Below the pieces are notes generated by a model. The model had not been told where the DNA came from. It saw nothing but the letters and a program-made list of their open reading frames with translations, and searched no databases. Shown here in pieces: positions 6,470 through 14,920 of a stretch of 64,000 nt of DNA; within the stretch, counting starts at the first letter, position 1, and the number at the start of each line of letters is the position of its first letter. The position numbers and the translations under genes are program-made. The stretch is from Elusimicrobiota bacterium (GTDB lineage: Bacteria; Elusimicrobiota; Elusimicrobia; JACQPE01), in contig JACPAN010000008.1 in assembly GCA_016180815.1 (NCBI GenBank), forward strand, positions 62,001 through 126,000, read 5' to 3'.

Positions 6470-7406
6470 ACCAGCCTTCTTTAAACAGCGCCCAGGCTTC
6501 CCCTGCGCTTTTGGACGTGAAAATTTTCTGGCGCAGGGCCGCGGAGCCGTACATCCCCTTCGAATACCACACCAGATTTTTTTTGACCTGAAAATCCACG
6601 TCGCTTTCAGGGACATGGGCGTGAATCAATTCCTGATGGCGTTTGATGACGCGGTATTTGCGCGCCCATCGGGTTTGCTCGTCAAGTTCTTCAAAATGAG
6701 CGTCGAAAACCCAGGGCTGGCCCAAGGCGCCGCGTCCGATCATCACGGAAACGGCCCCGGTTTCATTCATCATGCGCCGGGCATCGGCCCAGGAGCGCAC
6801 GTCGCCGTTGCCCGTGACCGGAATATTTACCGAGCGGACCACGTCCGTGATCACATCCCAAGGCGCTTGGCCTGAAAATCGCTGGGCGCGCGTGCGCGGA
6901 TGAACCGCGATGGCGTCGACGCCTTCGGCCTCGGCGATTTTGGCGATCTCAACGGCGTTGACGGTTTTCTCATCCCAGCCGCTTCTGATTTTAACGGTGA
7001 ACGGCAAGCGGATCACCCGGCGCAAGGAGCGCAAAATTTCGGCCGCTTTCAACGGGTCTTTCATTAACGCCGCTCCTTCCCCTTTTTTGACGATTTTGGG
7101 CACCGGACAGCCCATGTTGAGATCGATAATGTCCGCGCCGGCTTCTTGGAGCCGTTGAGCCGCTTCAGCCAGAATATCCGGCTCGCAGCCTAAAAGCTGC
7201 ATGATAATGGGCCGCTCTTGAGGAAGGTACAGCGTGCGCAGACGGGTGGATTCCGAGCCCATCAAGAGCGCCTTGGCGTCGATTTCTTCGGTAGTGACCA
7301 GGCGGCTGCCGCATTCCCTGGCGATCAGGCGAAAAGCGATGTTGGTGATATCCGCCATGGGCGCCAAGCGCACGGGCGAGGCGGCAAGAATGGAACGAAT
7401 ATTCAT
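6396..7406 (-). CDS. dusB: tRNA-dihydrouridine synthase B
   Basis: The 336-residue TIM-barrel flavoenzyme reduces specific uridines in the tRNA D-loop using FMN and NADPH. Visible signatures are LAPMADITNIAFR at 14-26, DIIDLNMGCPVPKIVKKGEG with the catalytic Cys100, VKIRSGWD for FMN/substrate contacts, AVHPRTRAQRFSG, and VTGNGDVRSW with IGRGALGQPW for phosphate binding of FMN. Length and domain order (barrel, then helical tail) are normal for the DusB branch. It starts directly after the stop of the small Cys protein gene, so both share a transcript from the divergent promoter region near 7630. Confidence 0.95.
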   Translation of the reverse strand: MNIRSILAASPVRLAPMADITNIAFRLIARECGSRLVTTEEIDAKALLMGSESTRLRTLYLPQERPIIMQLLGCEPDILAEAAQRLQEAGADIIDLNMGCPVPKIVKKGEGAALMKDPLKAAEILRSLRRVIRLPFTVKIRSGWDEKTVNAVEIAKIAEAEGVDAIAVHPRTRAQRFSGQAPWDVITDVVRSVNIPVTGNGDVRSWADARRMMNETGAVSVMIGRGALGQPWVFDAHFEELDEQTRWARKYRVIKRHQELIHAHVPESDVDFQVKKNLVWYSKGMYGSAALRQKIFTSKSAGEAWALFKEGWFKAVEMQEQREAEPQKSEALLPAS

Positions 7407-7619
7407 TTAGTTACGTTTTTTAGCGACGATATAGAGCGCGCCGATTTTCTCGGACACATGCGGGATATTCCTGGCCTCAAACTCGCGGCTGACATTGTTG
7501 AAATCATCCGGATTGCCGTATCCTAAAATCAAATTGCCGCAGCCGTCGCACACGGCCCGGTCCCGGTGCTTGAGGATATTTTTTTGAGCTTCTTGGCGGC
7601 AGCAGTCTAAGAGCGGCAT
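7407..7619 (-). CDS. small Cys-containing protein upstream of dusB
   Basis: This 70-residue protein contains LDCCRQEA at 4-11 and VCDGCGNLILG near 24-34, so a CC pair plus a CxxC could bind a metal such as zinc. The rest (GNPDDFNNVSREFEARNIPHV) is soluble. I do not recognise the family. Its stop codon is one base before the dusB start, which indicates translational coupling and perhaps a role linked to tRNA modification; that link is inference. A TAAAAT box seven bases before the ATG suggests a leaderless mRNA. Confidence 0.6.
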   Translation of the reverse strand: MPLLDCCRQEAQKNILKHRDRAVCDGCGNLILGYGNPDDFNNVSREFEARNIPHVSEKIGALYIVAKKRN

Positions 7620-7626
7620 AAGTGTT

Positions 7627-7642
7627 ATTTTACTCCTAAAAT
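7627..7642. promoter_or_regulatory. back-to-back -10 boxes between the dusB operon and maf
   Basis: TAAAAT occurs on the minus strand at 7632-7627, seven bases before the ATG at 7619. TAAAAT also occurs on the plus strand at 7637-7642, six bases before the maf ATG at 7649. The intergenic space is only 29 bases, so both mRNAs would be leaderless. Neither has an evident -35 hexamer. Confidence 0.5.
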
Positions 7643-7648
7643 TGATCG

Positions 7649-8269
7649 ATGCCCTCGTTGATTTTAGCTTCCGCCTCCCCCCGGCGCCGCCGCCTATTGT
7701 CTGAGATCGGCTTGCGTTTTAAAGTCAGCCCCAGCCGTTTGCATGAGGACGTGCGCGGCCTGCGCGATCCGGTCGCCATATGCCGGAAATTGGCCGTGGA
7801 TAAGGCGAAATCAGTAGTCCGGCATCATCCGGAGGATTATGTTTTGGCGGCAGATACCATTGTTGTTTTTCAAGGCCGAATCCTAGGCAAACCCAAAAAT
7901 CGAAAAGAAGCCGTTGACATGCTCACCATGTTATCCGGGCGGCGCCATGAGGTGCTGACTTGCGTGGTGTTGGCGGCTCCGGGGCAACGCATGACATCGG
8001 TTTTAGCGCGAACCAAGGTTTTGATGCGCCGTTATAGTGATCAGGAAATACGGCGTTTCGTGGCCTCCGGCCGCGCCCTGGATAAAGCCGGAGCTTATGC
8101 CATCCAGGACCCTAAATTTTGTCCGGTGGCTTCTATCAAGGGTTGTTATTGCAATGTCGTCGGTCTCCCTGTCAAAACCGTTTTGATTTTGTTGAAAAAA
8201 CGAAATTTTTTCTCGCCCGGCCGCCTTCCCCGACTATTTGCTTGCCGGGAGTGTCCGCTGGCCCGATGA
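7649..8269 (+). CDS. maf: Maf family nucleotide pyrophosphatase
   Basis: Maf proteins are cytosolic pyrophosphatases acting on dTTP/UTP and modified nucleotides, linked to house-cleaning and septum control. The signature SASPRRRRLLSEIGL begins at residue 8. The motif VLAADTIVVFQGRILGKP (about 65-82) carries the family acidic residues, followed by LSGRRHEVLT and DKAGAYAIQD. The core ends near residue 190, and the last 20 residues are a basic, Cys-containing tail not usual in the family. No Shine-Dalgarno sequence precedes the ATG. Confidence 0.92.
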   Translation: MPSLILASASPRRRRLLSEIGLRFKVSPSRLHEDVRGLRDPVAICRKLAVDKAKSVVRHHPEDYVLAADTIVVFQGRILGKPKNRKEAVDMLTMLSGRRHEVLTCVVLAAPGQRMTSVLARTKVLMRRYSDQEIRRFVASGRALDKAGAYAIQDPKFCPVASIKGCYCNVVGLPVKTVLILLKKRNFFSPGRLPRLFACRECPLAR

Positions 8270-8307
8270 TCGTTGCTTTGAGCCGGCAATTCCACAATCA
8301 CTGCTGA

Positions 8308-8351
8308 TTAGAGCTGGCGGCTCTAACGCATTCCTGTTACGCTAGAAGCGT
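8308..8351 (+). promoter_or_regulatory. tandem hairpins upstream of the giant gene
   Basis: TTAGAGC (8308-8314) pairs with GCTCTAA (8320-8326), and ACGCT (8339-8343) pairs with AGCGT (8347-8351). Neither is followed by a T run, so a simple terminator for maf is unlikely. They end 22 bases before the giant gene, which lacks a Shine-Dalgarno sequence, and may affect its leader. Confidence 0.3.
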
Positions 8352-8373
8352 AGGCCATCAGCGTCATTGATCT

Positions 8374-11300
8374 ATGTTGTTTTTATTGGTCTCTATTTTT
8401 TTTGGGGTTGTTCAGGCCGCTGAAGAACCATCAGGCATCAGGCCTTCTCTGCCGGACGGCTACACCTCCTATTACGATTATTTCCAGGCCAATAAGGATC
8501 GCTTCCCTGAGTATTATCAAGAGCTTCTTGATCGCGCTCCGCGCGTACGCTTCGATGAATATATGCGCAATGCGGCTCCCGGATTGCGTTCCGAAAATTT
8601 TCGCGGCTCCGGGCGCACGCTGGATGATTTGGTTGATTTCGACGAAGCCGTTTATTTGCTTGATGAAGCGGCGGGCTGGGCTGTTTTAGAAGACGGCTCC
8701 AATCATGACGGGAGAACTCCGCGCGGGGGCGATAGGACCGCACCGCGCGATCCTGAGGGAACGCAAGCAGCTCCTCGGCGCGGCGATGAAGCTCCGTCGT
8801 TGCGCGGCGAGCACGACGACGCAGCTCACGCCGCCCATGGTTTTGCGCCGGGCTCATCGCTGGCTTCAAAAATAGAACCCGGATCAACGGCCGCTAAATT
8901 AAAAGGCAAGGCTCCTTCGGCTGCTCCACCGTCCGATCTTTCCAAGGCTTTCGACGGCCGCCGCAACACAGCCGCAGATATTTCAGGCGCGGCTTTGATG
9001 GGTCCCGAAGAAATGGCTTTATCCGGCATTTGGCGGCATCTAAGCGGGCGCTGGAACGCGATTGCGCCGCAACTGAACGATCAGGAGCGCCGGGCGTTCG
9101 ATCGGTGGTCATCCCTTGATCCTTATTTAATGGCCGCGGCGCTCGCCGGCTGTCTATCCGAGGATGAATCGCCCAAGAAAAGCCTGGGATTGATTCAGAA
9201 GAAGAATGACCGGGAACTGGCTCAGATTGCCCGCTGCGCTTTAACCACCTTGGAAAAAAATAAAGCAGCCTTGGGTAGGCTGGCCGATAACGGCCCCGAC
9301 AAGGCGACGATGGCCGCCCAGCGCGCCGCAGGGCGGCGCGCTCTTTATACGCCGGTGGCTGTGGCGCAGCAGCGAGGGGCGGCGGGCGTTTCTTCGGGAG
9401 AATTGCCGGCGTCAGGAGTTGAATCCGCCTTGACCGGCCTTGCGGAATCCCCCATCCCCAGGCCGCTTAAACGATACGCCTTATCCGCTTTGGCCGCTGA
9501 AAACCGCCGGCTGGCGCGGCAAAACATGACGGAACTTGCCGATCAGGCGAACCGTTTATTGACCAGGCTTAAGGAGGAATCCGCTAAAAATCCGCGCGCC
9601 AGGCGAACCATTGACGGCTTGCTGAAAGATTTGGAAAAAATCCGGACCCTGAGCGATCCTCAGAAAAAATTTCAAGAACAACAGGCTTGGATCGCGCGGG
9701 CGCGCAAACAGCTGGAGCAAGGCGACACCGGGTTTGCGGCCCAAGGCCGGGAACTGATGCGCCGGTTGGAGAAAAATGAGAAAGCCTATCACCAGGCGCT
9801 CAAACGTTTGCTGAGCCTTGATTCTTACCGTGAACTCGCTTCAAAGAATCCGGAAATGCCGAATTATTTGGTTTTTTATCTTGAAGACCCGTCAAAGTTG
9901 TCCGGTTTTTCCAATTTGAAACCAAGGGAGCGTGAAACCGCCAAAGCGGCGATGGAGGCTTTGAAAACCAACGGCGGCGCCCGGCGTTTATTGGAGCAAT
10001 TGAGCGGCGCTTTCGGCGAATTCAGGAAGGCGGGGATTGAGTTTGAGGCTTTTTTTGAGGCCAATAGCGATTTGACCGGTTTTTATTTGCTGTTTGAACG
10101 CTATCGAACGGCCCAGCGACGCTACCTTCAAAACGTTTTATTGGCCGGCGGCCCTGCGGATCGAAATAAGGATGAATGGATTTATTTAGGCGATGACGGC
10201 CTGGAGCGGGTGCGTTTGGGGCGCCGCTACGGAGCGTTCGGCGTCGAACTTCGGTCCGCGACCGGCTACACGCGTTTTCTTTCCGCGGACGGGCGCATTG
10301 TGGCCGCTCCCCAGAAGGATGAGCAGGGCTGGCATGCGGTTGTCCGGCGTTTTGACCGTTGGGGGTATTTGCGAGCAGAAAGCATTCCCGAGCGGGGCAT
10401 TAAACGCACGTTCGGCTATGACCGCCGAGGGTTGCTGGCCGAAAAACGAGAAACAAATCCTGAGGGCGCCAGTCATTCGATTTTTGAGCGCAACCGCCGG
10501 GGACGCATCGAGCTTGAAGCGCGCCAGGATTTCGACGTCAATGGGCAGTTCGCCGCGCAACTGGAGCTGGATCACCGCAACAACAAAGGCGTCAACGCGC
10601 GGTTCGCTCCTTATCGGGGCATGCGCATGGAAGTCAGCCATTTTGATTCAAAGACGGGCGCCGAGTCCCGCCGGTATTTGATTACGCAAGAGGGCGCCAT
10701 TTGGGAAGGGCGCTGGATCGCCGCCGGCGGGGACGTGGTGCCGGTGGCCGTTGATGAACTCAAACCCGACGGAACCATGAGCCGCATCGCCACGCGTTTC
10801 AACAAAAACGGCTCGACCCAGGAAATTGAGAGTCAAAAACCCGACGGCGCCGAGACCCGGTCCATTATTGAGCGTGATAACAACGGCGCCCTTTTATCCG
10901 AACATTCCAGGCGCTATGACAAGGCCGGGCGGCTGCTTGACGAGCAGGAAGTGGATTTCCGGCATAAGGAAGTCATCCGGGCTGCCTGGGGACCGGGCAA
11001 GGTTTTCCGAGTGGACGTGATCCGGCGCGGCTTTGACGGCAACATCGTGCGCCAATACACGGTTGACGGCGCAGGACGGGCCTTGGTTCCGTTGGGCCAA
11101 GGCCTGAAGGGTTATGTCAGTTATGGCAGCGCCCTGGATTACGATCGCCAAGGCGATACGGCCGGGCGGCTTGGGCTTAACGTTGATTTGGAGAATTTGA
11201 TTAAGCTGCGCGATCAACCCGGCAAACTCAAAGATGAAAGCCTGCGCGTGGCCCAAGCCGTTGTTGCCGCTTCAAAAATGCCTGATCCGGAAAAATACGC

Positions 11301-14300
11301 CCCCATGCTTGCCGACTGGCTTTATGACCAGACGACTTTGCCTGATCCTGACCGTTTGCGTCTTGAGATTGATTATGGGCGAGGCAGCGTTCAGAGCATC
11401 GGGTTCCCGATTAAATTGTTCGAGACTCAAATCGACGCCAACGGCGTTGAGTGGCGCAACTTGCGCGTGGCGCGTTTTGAGCAGGGTACGCCTTGGGGAG
11501 GAGGTTTCTTTAAGCCGAAATCTCAACAAATAACGCTTTCCGTATTGGAGCCGTTGAAATTCGACAAAAACGGCAAGCCGGAGAATCAAGCCGGGCTCAA
11601 GCGCGCTTTCGAATATACCGCAGACGGCAGCAAGCGCGTCCATGAAGGAGGCTCGACGCATGAATCGAGCTTTTGGACCGGAGGAGAGGCCACGGATTAT
11701 ATGGCCTTGCGGGAAAAAGTCCGGGGAACCGATGGGCGATGGCAAGACAGCGGACGCTTCGAAATCGTCCACATAAGAACCAGGGAAACGCACGGTTCTT
11801 TTTGGGGCGAATATGCGAAGAATTTGGCCGAGCTGCCCGTTGTCGAACAATTTGTCGATGCCGCCTCCTGGGTCAGCAAGAGCGCTTTTCATGGATTGAG
11901 CGCGGACATGCAATGGACGATGTGCGATCCAGCGGCGCGGGACAATGATTATTGCTTTGCGTCTTTAGCCGCCGCCTACCGGGCGCCGGTTTATCGCGCC
12001 ATTCATGATGATCAGTGGTTTATCGATCAGATCAACGCCAATAAAAACATTAAGAATGTCCTTGATATTGAGGTCAAGAAGAAACGCCTGGAATCCCTCC
12101 GTGAAGAAGGTTTTACTGAGGAGACCATGGGATTCGCCGCTTACAGGGCCTTTATCAATGAGCAAGAGTCGCGCCCGGTCACCGATAAGGAACGACTGGC
12201 TGTTTTATCCGGGCTTTATTCCCCCCAGCATTATGTCGAGTTGGGCTCTCAAGTAGATGGTTTTGAGGGCGGGCTGATTAAAAGCATCGGGGTTTTCGGA
12301 ATCGTCGGGGAACAAGCGGCGGACTTTGCGGTCATGATGGCCCCATTGAAAGGGCTCGGCATGCTGAGCCGGGCCAAGCCTTTATGGGGCGCTTCGGAAT
12401 CAGCGGCTCTGCGCTGGGCGGGCCAAGCAATCCCAAAGGCGGCTTCGGTGACCGAGCTTGCCATCGCCGCCCCTCTTGCCGGCATGGGCGCAGCAGGTTC
12501 CGTCGATAATGCCGTGACCCTGGGCAAGGCGATTCAACGCCATGATACGGCGGCGGCCTGGGGGGCGGGCGTGGGCATGGCTTTCGATGCCCTGACGTCG
12601 GGAACCGCGGCTAAAATCGCGCGCCGGGCCGTCTCAAAGTTTCATCGGAAAGAACCTGCGCCGCTGCCGGAAACGGTTGAAGTTCCACGGCATGAGGAAG
12701 TCAAACCGGACCAATCGCCTGATCCGGCCGATCAATTTAAAGAAAACTATGAAAATTACCGCAAAGAGTTGCTGGATTCATCCAAAATCGGATCATCGTC
12801 CGGTTTTTACATAAATCCCGACGGTTCGGCATGGATTCAATATTTTCCCGGAAAGCCTCAAACGTCCTTATTGCAGGGGATTAAATTCCATGTCAGCGCT
12901 TCCCCGGAAAACGCTCTTGCCGTCGGCCGCGCCATCGGCGCTTACCTGAGAACCGAAGGCATTCTGCATAAATTTCCGGACCCTAAAATTTTATCCACAA
13001 TTTTCGGCAAAGAAGGCACTCAACGGGGTAAATTCATCACCGTGTATCCCGATTCCCCAGCCCATGCCCAAAAACTTATGGCCGAGATCGACCGAATTCT
13101 TGTGGAGCGCGGCCTGACCAACGGCGATGAGTCGATCCTGCCCCCTGATTTTCACTACGGAAAATCCGGATTGTTGACCTGGAGAATCGGCCAGATCAGC
13201 GGCGAGCCTAATGTTCCCGGAGCCGCGCATGTTTACGATACGAACGGCGCCAAGATTTCAGGGAGGGTCCGCGATCATTACCTTCGCGACCGCGAGGGCC
13301 GCGTGATTCTCGACGGCGAAGGCCGGCCCGTCAAGGACAGCCGCGCGGATCCGATGGCCAACCTGCAGGCCATGCTGAAAGCCGGATATTTCAATCCTGA
13401 CGAACTTCGTTTGATTTTTAATGAGCTTGGCGCCAGCAGCGCGTTGCTACCGAAAGCCTCGGGAGCGGATTTTGATCCTGGTTTGCGTCAGCAGTTGGAA
13501 AAAATGCCGCCGGACTGTTTCCGTGCGAATTTCGTTGATCTTTTTAAGGGCCGCCATGAGCATCTGTTGGAAATCGCCGTCCAAAATCCCGATCTGCGTC
13601 TGGCCGTTGTCAGAGACGTTCTTGGCGAATCTCATTCGGCGATCGATCTGAGGGTGCGCGGCGGAACAAAGACCACCACCGAATCGAGCGACAGGCATGA
13701 ACCTGCCTCCATCGAACTGAGGATTATCGACGACAGCGACCCGGTCGCCCAACAGGCCGAAACTGCCGACGGGGGATTGGTTTGGGTTAAAGATTTATCC
13801 GGAAAAAAGATACCCATAGAACAAGAGATCGTCCCCACTCAGGCGGCCCATGAAGCGGCGAAAGGTTTGAGCGTGATCGAGGTGCCTTGGGCCAGGGAGC
13901 ATCTGGTCGGCGGTGAACCCAGATTAATTTTGGAGCATTTGCCGCGCAAGTCCGGAGCTAAAAGTGAATTTTTGGCGAATTATAACAGCAAGAAACGCAA
14001 GTGGGAGACTCCCGATATCAAGATGACCGGCCATGAGTGGCAGGCTTTTAGGCGGGAGTACGACCGGTTGCTGGATCGAGGCGTGGTCCATGGGGACCTG
14101 ATTCAAAATTTATTGGTTTGGAGGGAGAACGGGAAGTTGAAAATCGGGCTTATCGACTGGGAAAAAGGCTGGACCAGGGAAAAAAATCCCGACGAATTTG
14201 AAAAAACGAAAACCAAGGATATGAAGACCCTGGATGAGCTGGAACAAGATTTTTTCCCCGTTCAATCGACCGGCGGCCACGGTTCCCAAAAGACGGCCGG

Positions 14301-14742
14301 AGTCATCGATGAATCCCGGCGCGTTTTGCTGCCGTCGGAGCAACCCTTGGCCCAATACCTTAAAGATCAGGGCCATCACATCGCGACGATTGCCGAAGGA
14401 ACGGGGCCCGGCCGTTTTGCCGACGTTCTTTTAGACGGCGAACCTGCCGAATTAAAGCAACTGGCTTCCGGCGCCGTTTCCACAACGGTTCGTAATGCGG
14501 TGCGCCGATCCCTTGACCGGGGCGCTCAGGCGCCCGGCATCGTCATCGACGCCCGCAAGAGCGGGTTAGACAAGGAAGAGGCGGTCAGAGGCTGCGCGCG
14601 CGTGGCCGGGTATTTGGCGTTTCGCGTTCGACAAGGCCATCCTCCTCGCTTAGACAGGCTTAGGATTGTCGGCGACGATTACGATTTGACGGCGGATTTC
14701 GCTTCCTCCGCGCCTAATTTTTCCGCAGCCTGCCCTCGCTGA
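8374..14742 (+). CDS. giant exported polymorphic-toxin-like protein with lyase-, kinase- and nuclease-like C-terminal domains
   Basis: The 2122-residue protein starts with a signal peptide (MLFLLVSIFFGVVQAAE). A helical, partly coiled-coil region spans about 240-600. A YD/RHS-like beta-repeat region covers about 600-910 (FGYDRRGLLAEKRE and similar), and a hydrophobic Gly/Ala-rich stretch lies at about 1300-1420. Region 1455-1620 has KFHVS (K1504, H1506), KFPDPK (1533-1538), RGKFITVYP (1551-1559) and TWRIG, the pattern of OspF/SpvC phosphothreonine lyases and of LanL/LanKC lyase domains. Region about 1745-1950 has a kinase-type catalytic loop HGDLIQN (1906-1912), IDWE (1927-1930) and a candidate ATP lysine K1806. 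Region 1982-2110 has D2017 and E2026-L-K2028, a PD-(D/E)xK-like core, then SGAVSTTVRNAVRRSLDRG as in CdiA-type tRNase toxins. No immunity gene follows. Signal and order of regions are seen; enzyme roles are inferred. Confidence 0.8.
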   Translation: MLFLLVSIFFGVVQAAEEPSGIRPSLPDGYTSYYDYFQANKDRFPEYYQELLDRAPRVRFDEYMRNAAPGLRSENFRGSGRTLDDLVDFDEAVYLLDEAAGWAVLEDGSNHDGRTPRGGDRTAPRDPEGTQAAPRRGDEAPSLRGEHDDAAHAAHGFAPGSSLASKIEPGSTAAKLKGKAPSAAPPSDLSKAFDGRRNTAADISGAALMGPEEMALSGIWRHLSGRWNAIAPQLNDQERRAFDRWSSLDPYLMAAALAGCLSEDESPKKSLGLIQKKNDRELAQIARCALTTLEKNKAALGRLADNGPDKATMAAQRAAGRRALYTPVAVAQQRGAAGVSSGELPASGVESALTGLAESPIPRPLKRYALSALAAENRRLARQNMTELADQANRLLTRLKEESAKNPRARRTIDGLLKDLEKIRTLSDPQKKFQEQQAWIARARKQLEQGDTGFAAQGRELMRRLEKNEKAYHQALKRLLSLDSYRELASKNPEMPNYLVFYLEDPSKLSGFSNLKPRERETAKAAMEALKTNGGARRLLEQLSGAFGEFRKAGIEFEAFFEANSDLTGFYLLFERYRTAQRRYLQNVLLAGGPADRNKDEWIYLGDDGLERVRLGRRYGAFGVELRSATGYTRFLSADGRIVAAPQKDEQGWHAVVRRFDRWGYLRAESIPERGIKRTFGYDRRGLLAEKRETNPEGASHSIFERNRRGRIELEARQDFDVNGQFAAQLELDHRNNKGVNARFAPYRGMRMEVSHFDSKTGAESRRYLITQEGAIWEGRWIAAGGDVVPVAVDELKPDGTMSRIATRFNKNGSTQEIESQKPDGAETRSIIERDNNGALLSEHSRRYDKAGRLLDEQEVDFRHKEVIRAAWGPGKVFRVDVIRRGFDGNIVRQYTVDGAGRALVPLGQGLKGYVSYGSALDYDRQGDTAGRLGLNVDLENLIKLRDQPGKLKDESLRVAQAVVAASKMPDPEKYAPMLADWLYDQTTLPDPDRLRLEIDYGRGSVQSIGFPIKLFETQIDANGVEWRNLRVARFEQGTPWGGGFFKPKSQQITLSVLEPLKFDKNGKPENQAGLKRAFEYTADGSKRVHEGGSTHESSFWTGGEATDYMALREKVRGTDGRWQDSGRFEIVHIRTRETHGSFWGEYAKNLAELPVVEQFVDAASWVSKSAFHGLSADMQWTMCDPAARDNDYCFASLAAAYRAPVYRAIHDDQWFIDQINANKNIKNVLDIEVKKKRLESLREEGFTEETMGFAAYRAFINEQESRPVTDKERLAVLSGLYSPQHYVELGSQVDGFEGGLIKSIGVFGIVGEQAADFAVMMAPLKGLGMLSRAKPLWGASESAALRWAGQAIPKAASVTELAIAAPLAGMGAAGSVDNAVTLGKAIQRHDTAAAWGAGVGMAFDALTSGTAAKIARRAVSKFHRKEPAPLPETVEVPRHEEVKPDQSPDPADQFKENYENYRKELLDSSKIGSSSGFYINPDGSAWIQYFPGKPQTSLLQGIKFHVSASPENALAVGRAIGAYLRTEGILHKFPDPKILSTIFGKEGTQRGKFITVYPDSPAHAQKLMAEIDRILVERGLTNGDESILPPDFHYGKSGLLTWRIGQISGEPNVPGAAHVYDTNGAKISGRVRDHYLRDREGRVILDGEGRPVKDSRADPMANLQAMLKAGYFNPDELRLIFNELGASSALLPKASGADFDPGLRQQLEKMPPDCFRANFVDLFKGRHEHLLEIAVQNPDLRLAVVRDVLGESHSAIDLRVRGGTKTTTESSDRHEPASIELRIIDDSDPVAQQAETADGGLVWVKDLSGKKIPIEQEIVPTQAAHEAAKGLSVIEVPWAREHLVGGEPRLILEHLPRKSGAKSEFLANYNSKKRKWETPDIKMTGHEWQAFRREYDRLLDRGVVHGDLIQNLLVWRENGKLKIGLIDWEKGWTREKNPDEFEKTKTKDMKTLDELEQDFFPVQSTGGHGSQKTAGVIDESRRVLLPSEQPLAQYLKDQGHHIATIAEGTGPGRFADVLLDGEPAELKQLASGAVSTTVRNAVRRSLDRGAQAPGIVIDARKSGLDKEEAVRGCARVAGYLAFRVRQGHPPRLDRLRIVGDDYDLTADFASSAPNFSAACPR

Positions 14743-14747
14743 TTCGC

Positions 14748-14767
14748 CGGTTTTTCCATAAAAACCG
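14748..14767 (+). terminator. possible weak terminator after the giant gene
   Basis: CGGTTTT (14748-14754) pairs with AAAACCG (14761-14767), followed by ATTTTAAACC. The stem is AT-rich and the T run is short, so termination would be partial at best. Confidence 0.35.
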
Positions 14768-14845
14768 ATTTTAAACCGTTAAAAACGCCCTAAAAACAGC
14801 TAGAACGGCCCAATTCCCCTTCCATAGAAGGGAGAATATTGGGTG

Positions 14846-14874
14846 TTGATTTTTAATTTGGCGCGCCTCATAAT
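14846..14874 (+). promoter_or_regulatory. sigma70-like promoter of the Tol/TonB-like operon
   Basis: TTGATT (14846-14851) and CATAAT (14869-14874) are 17 bases apart. A start near 14881 gives a leader of about 40 bases with GGGGAGGG just before the ATG at 14921. It should drive the nine-gene operon that follows. Confidence 0.6.
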
Positions 14875-14920
14875 TTAATGGTTCACACAACTTGAGTCCG
14901 GCATCGATTCTGGGGAGGGT

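Noticed and set aside
11272-11913. 213-codon minus-strand frame inside the giant gene
   Set aside because: It is a long antisense frame caused by high-GC third positions, without start signals or recognisable motifs.
14743-14920. Search for an immunity gene after the giant toxin-like gene
   Set aside because: Only a weak hairpin and the promoter of the next operon fit in these 178 bases; no frame of useful length is present on either strand.
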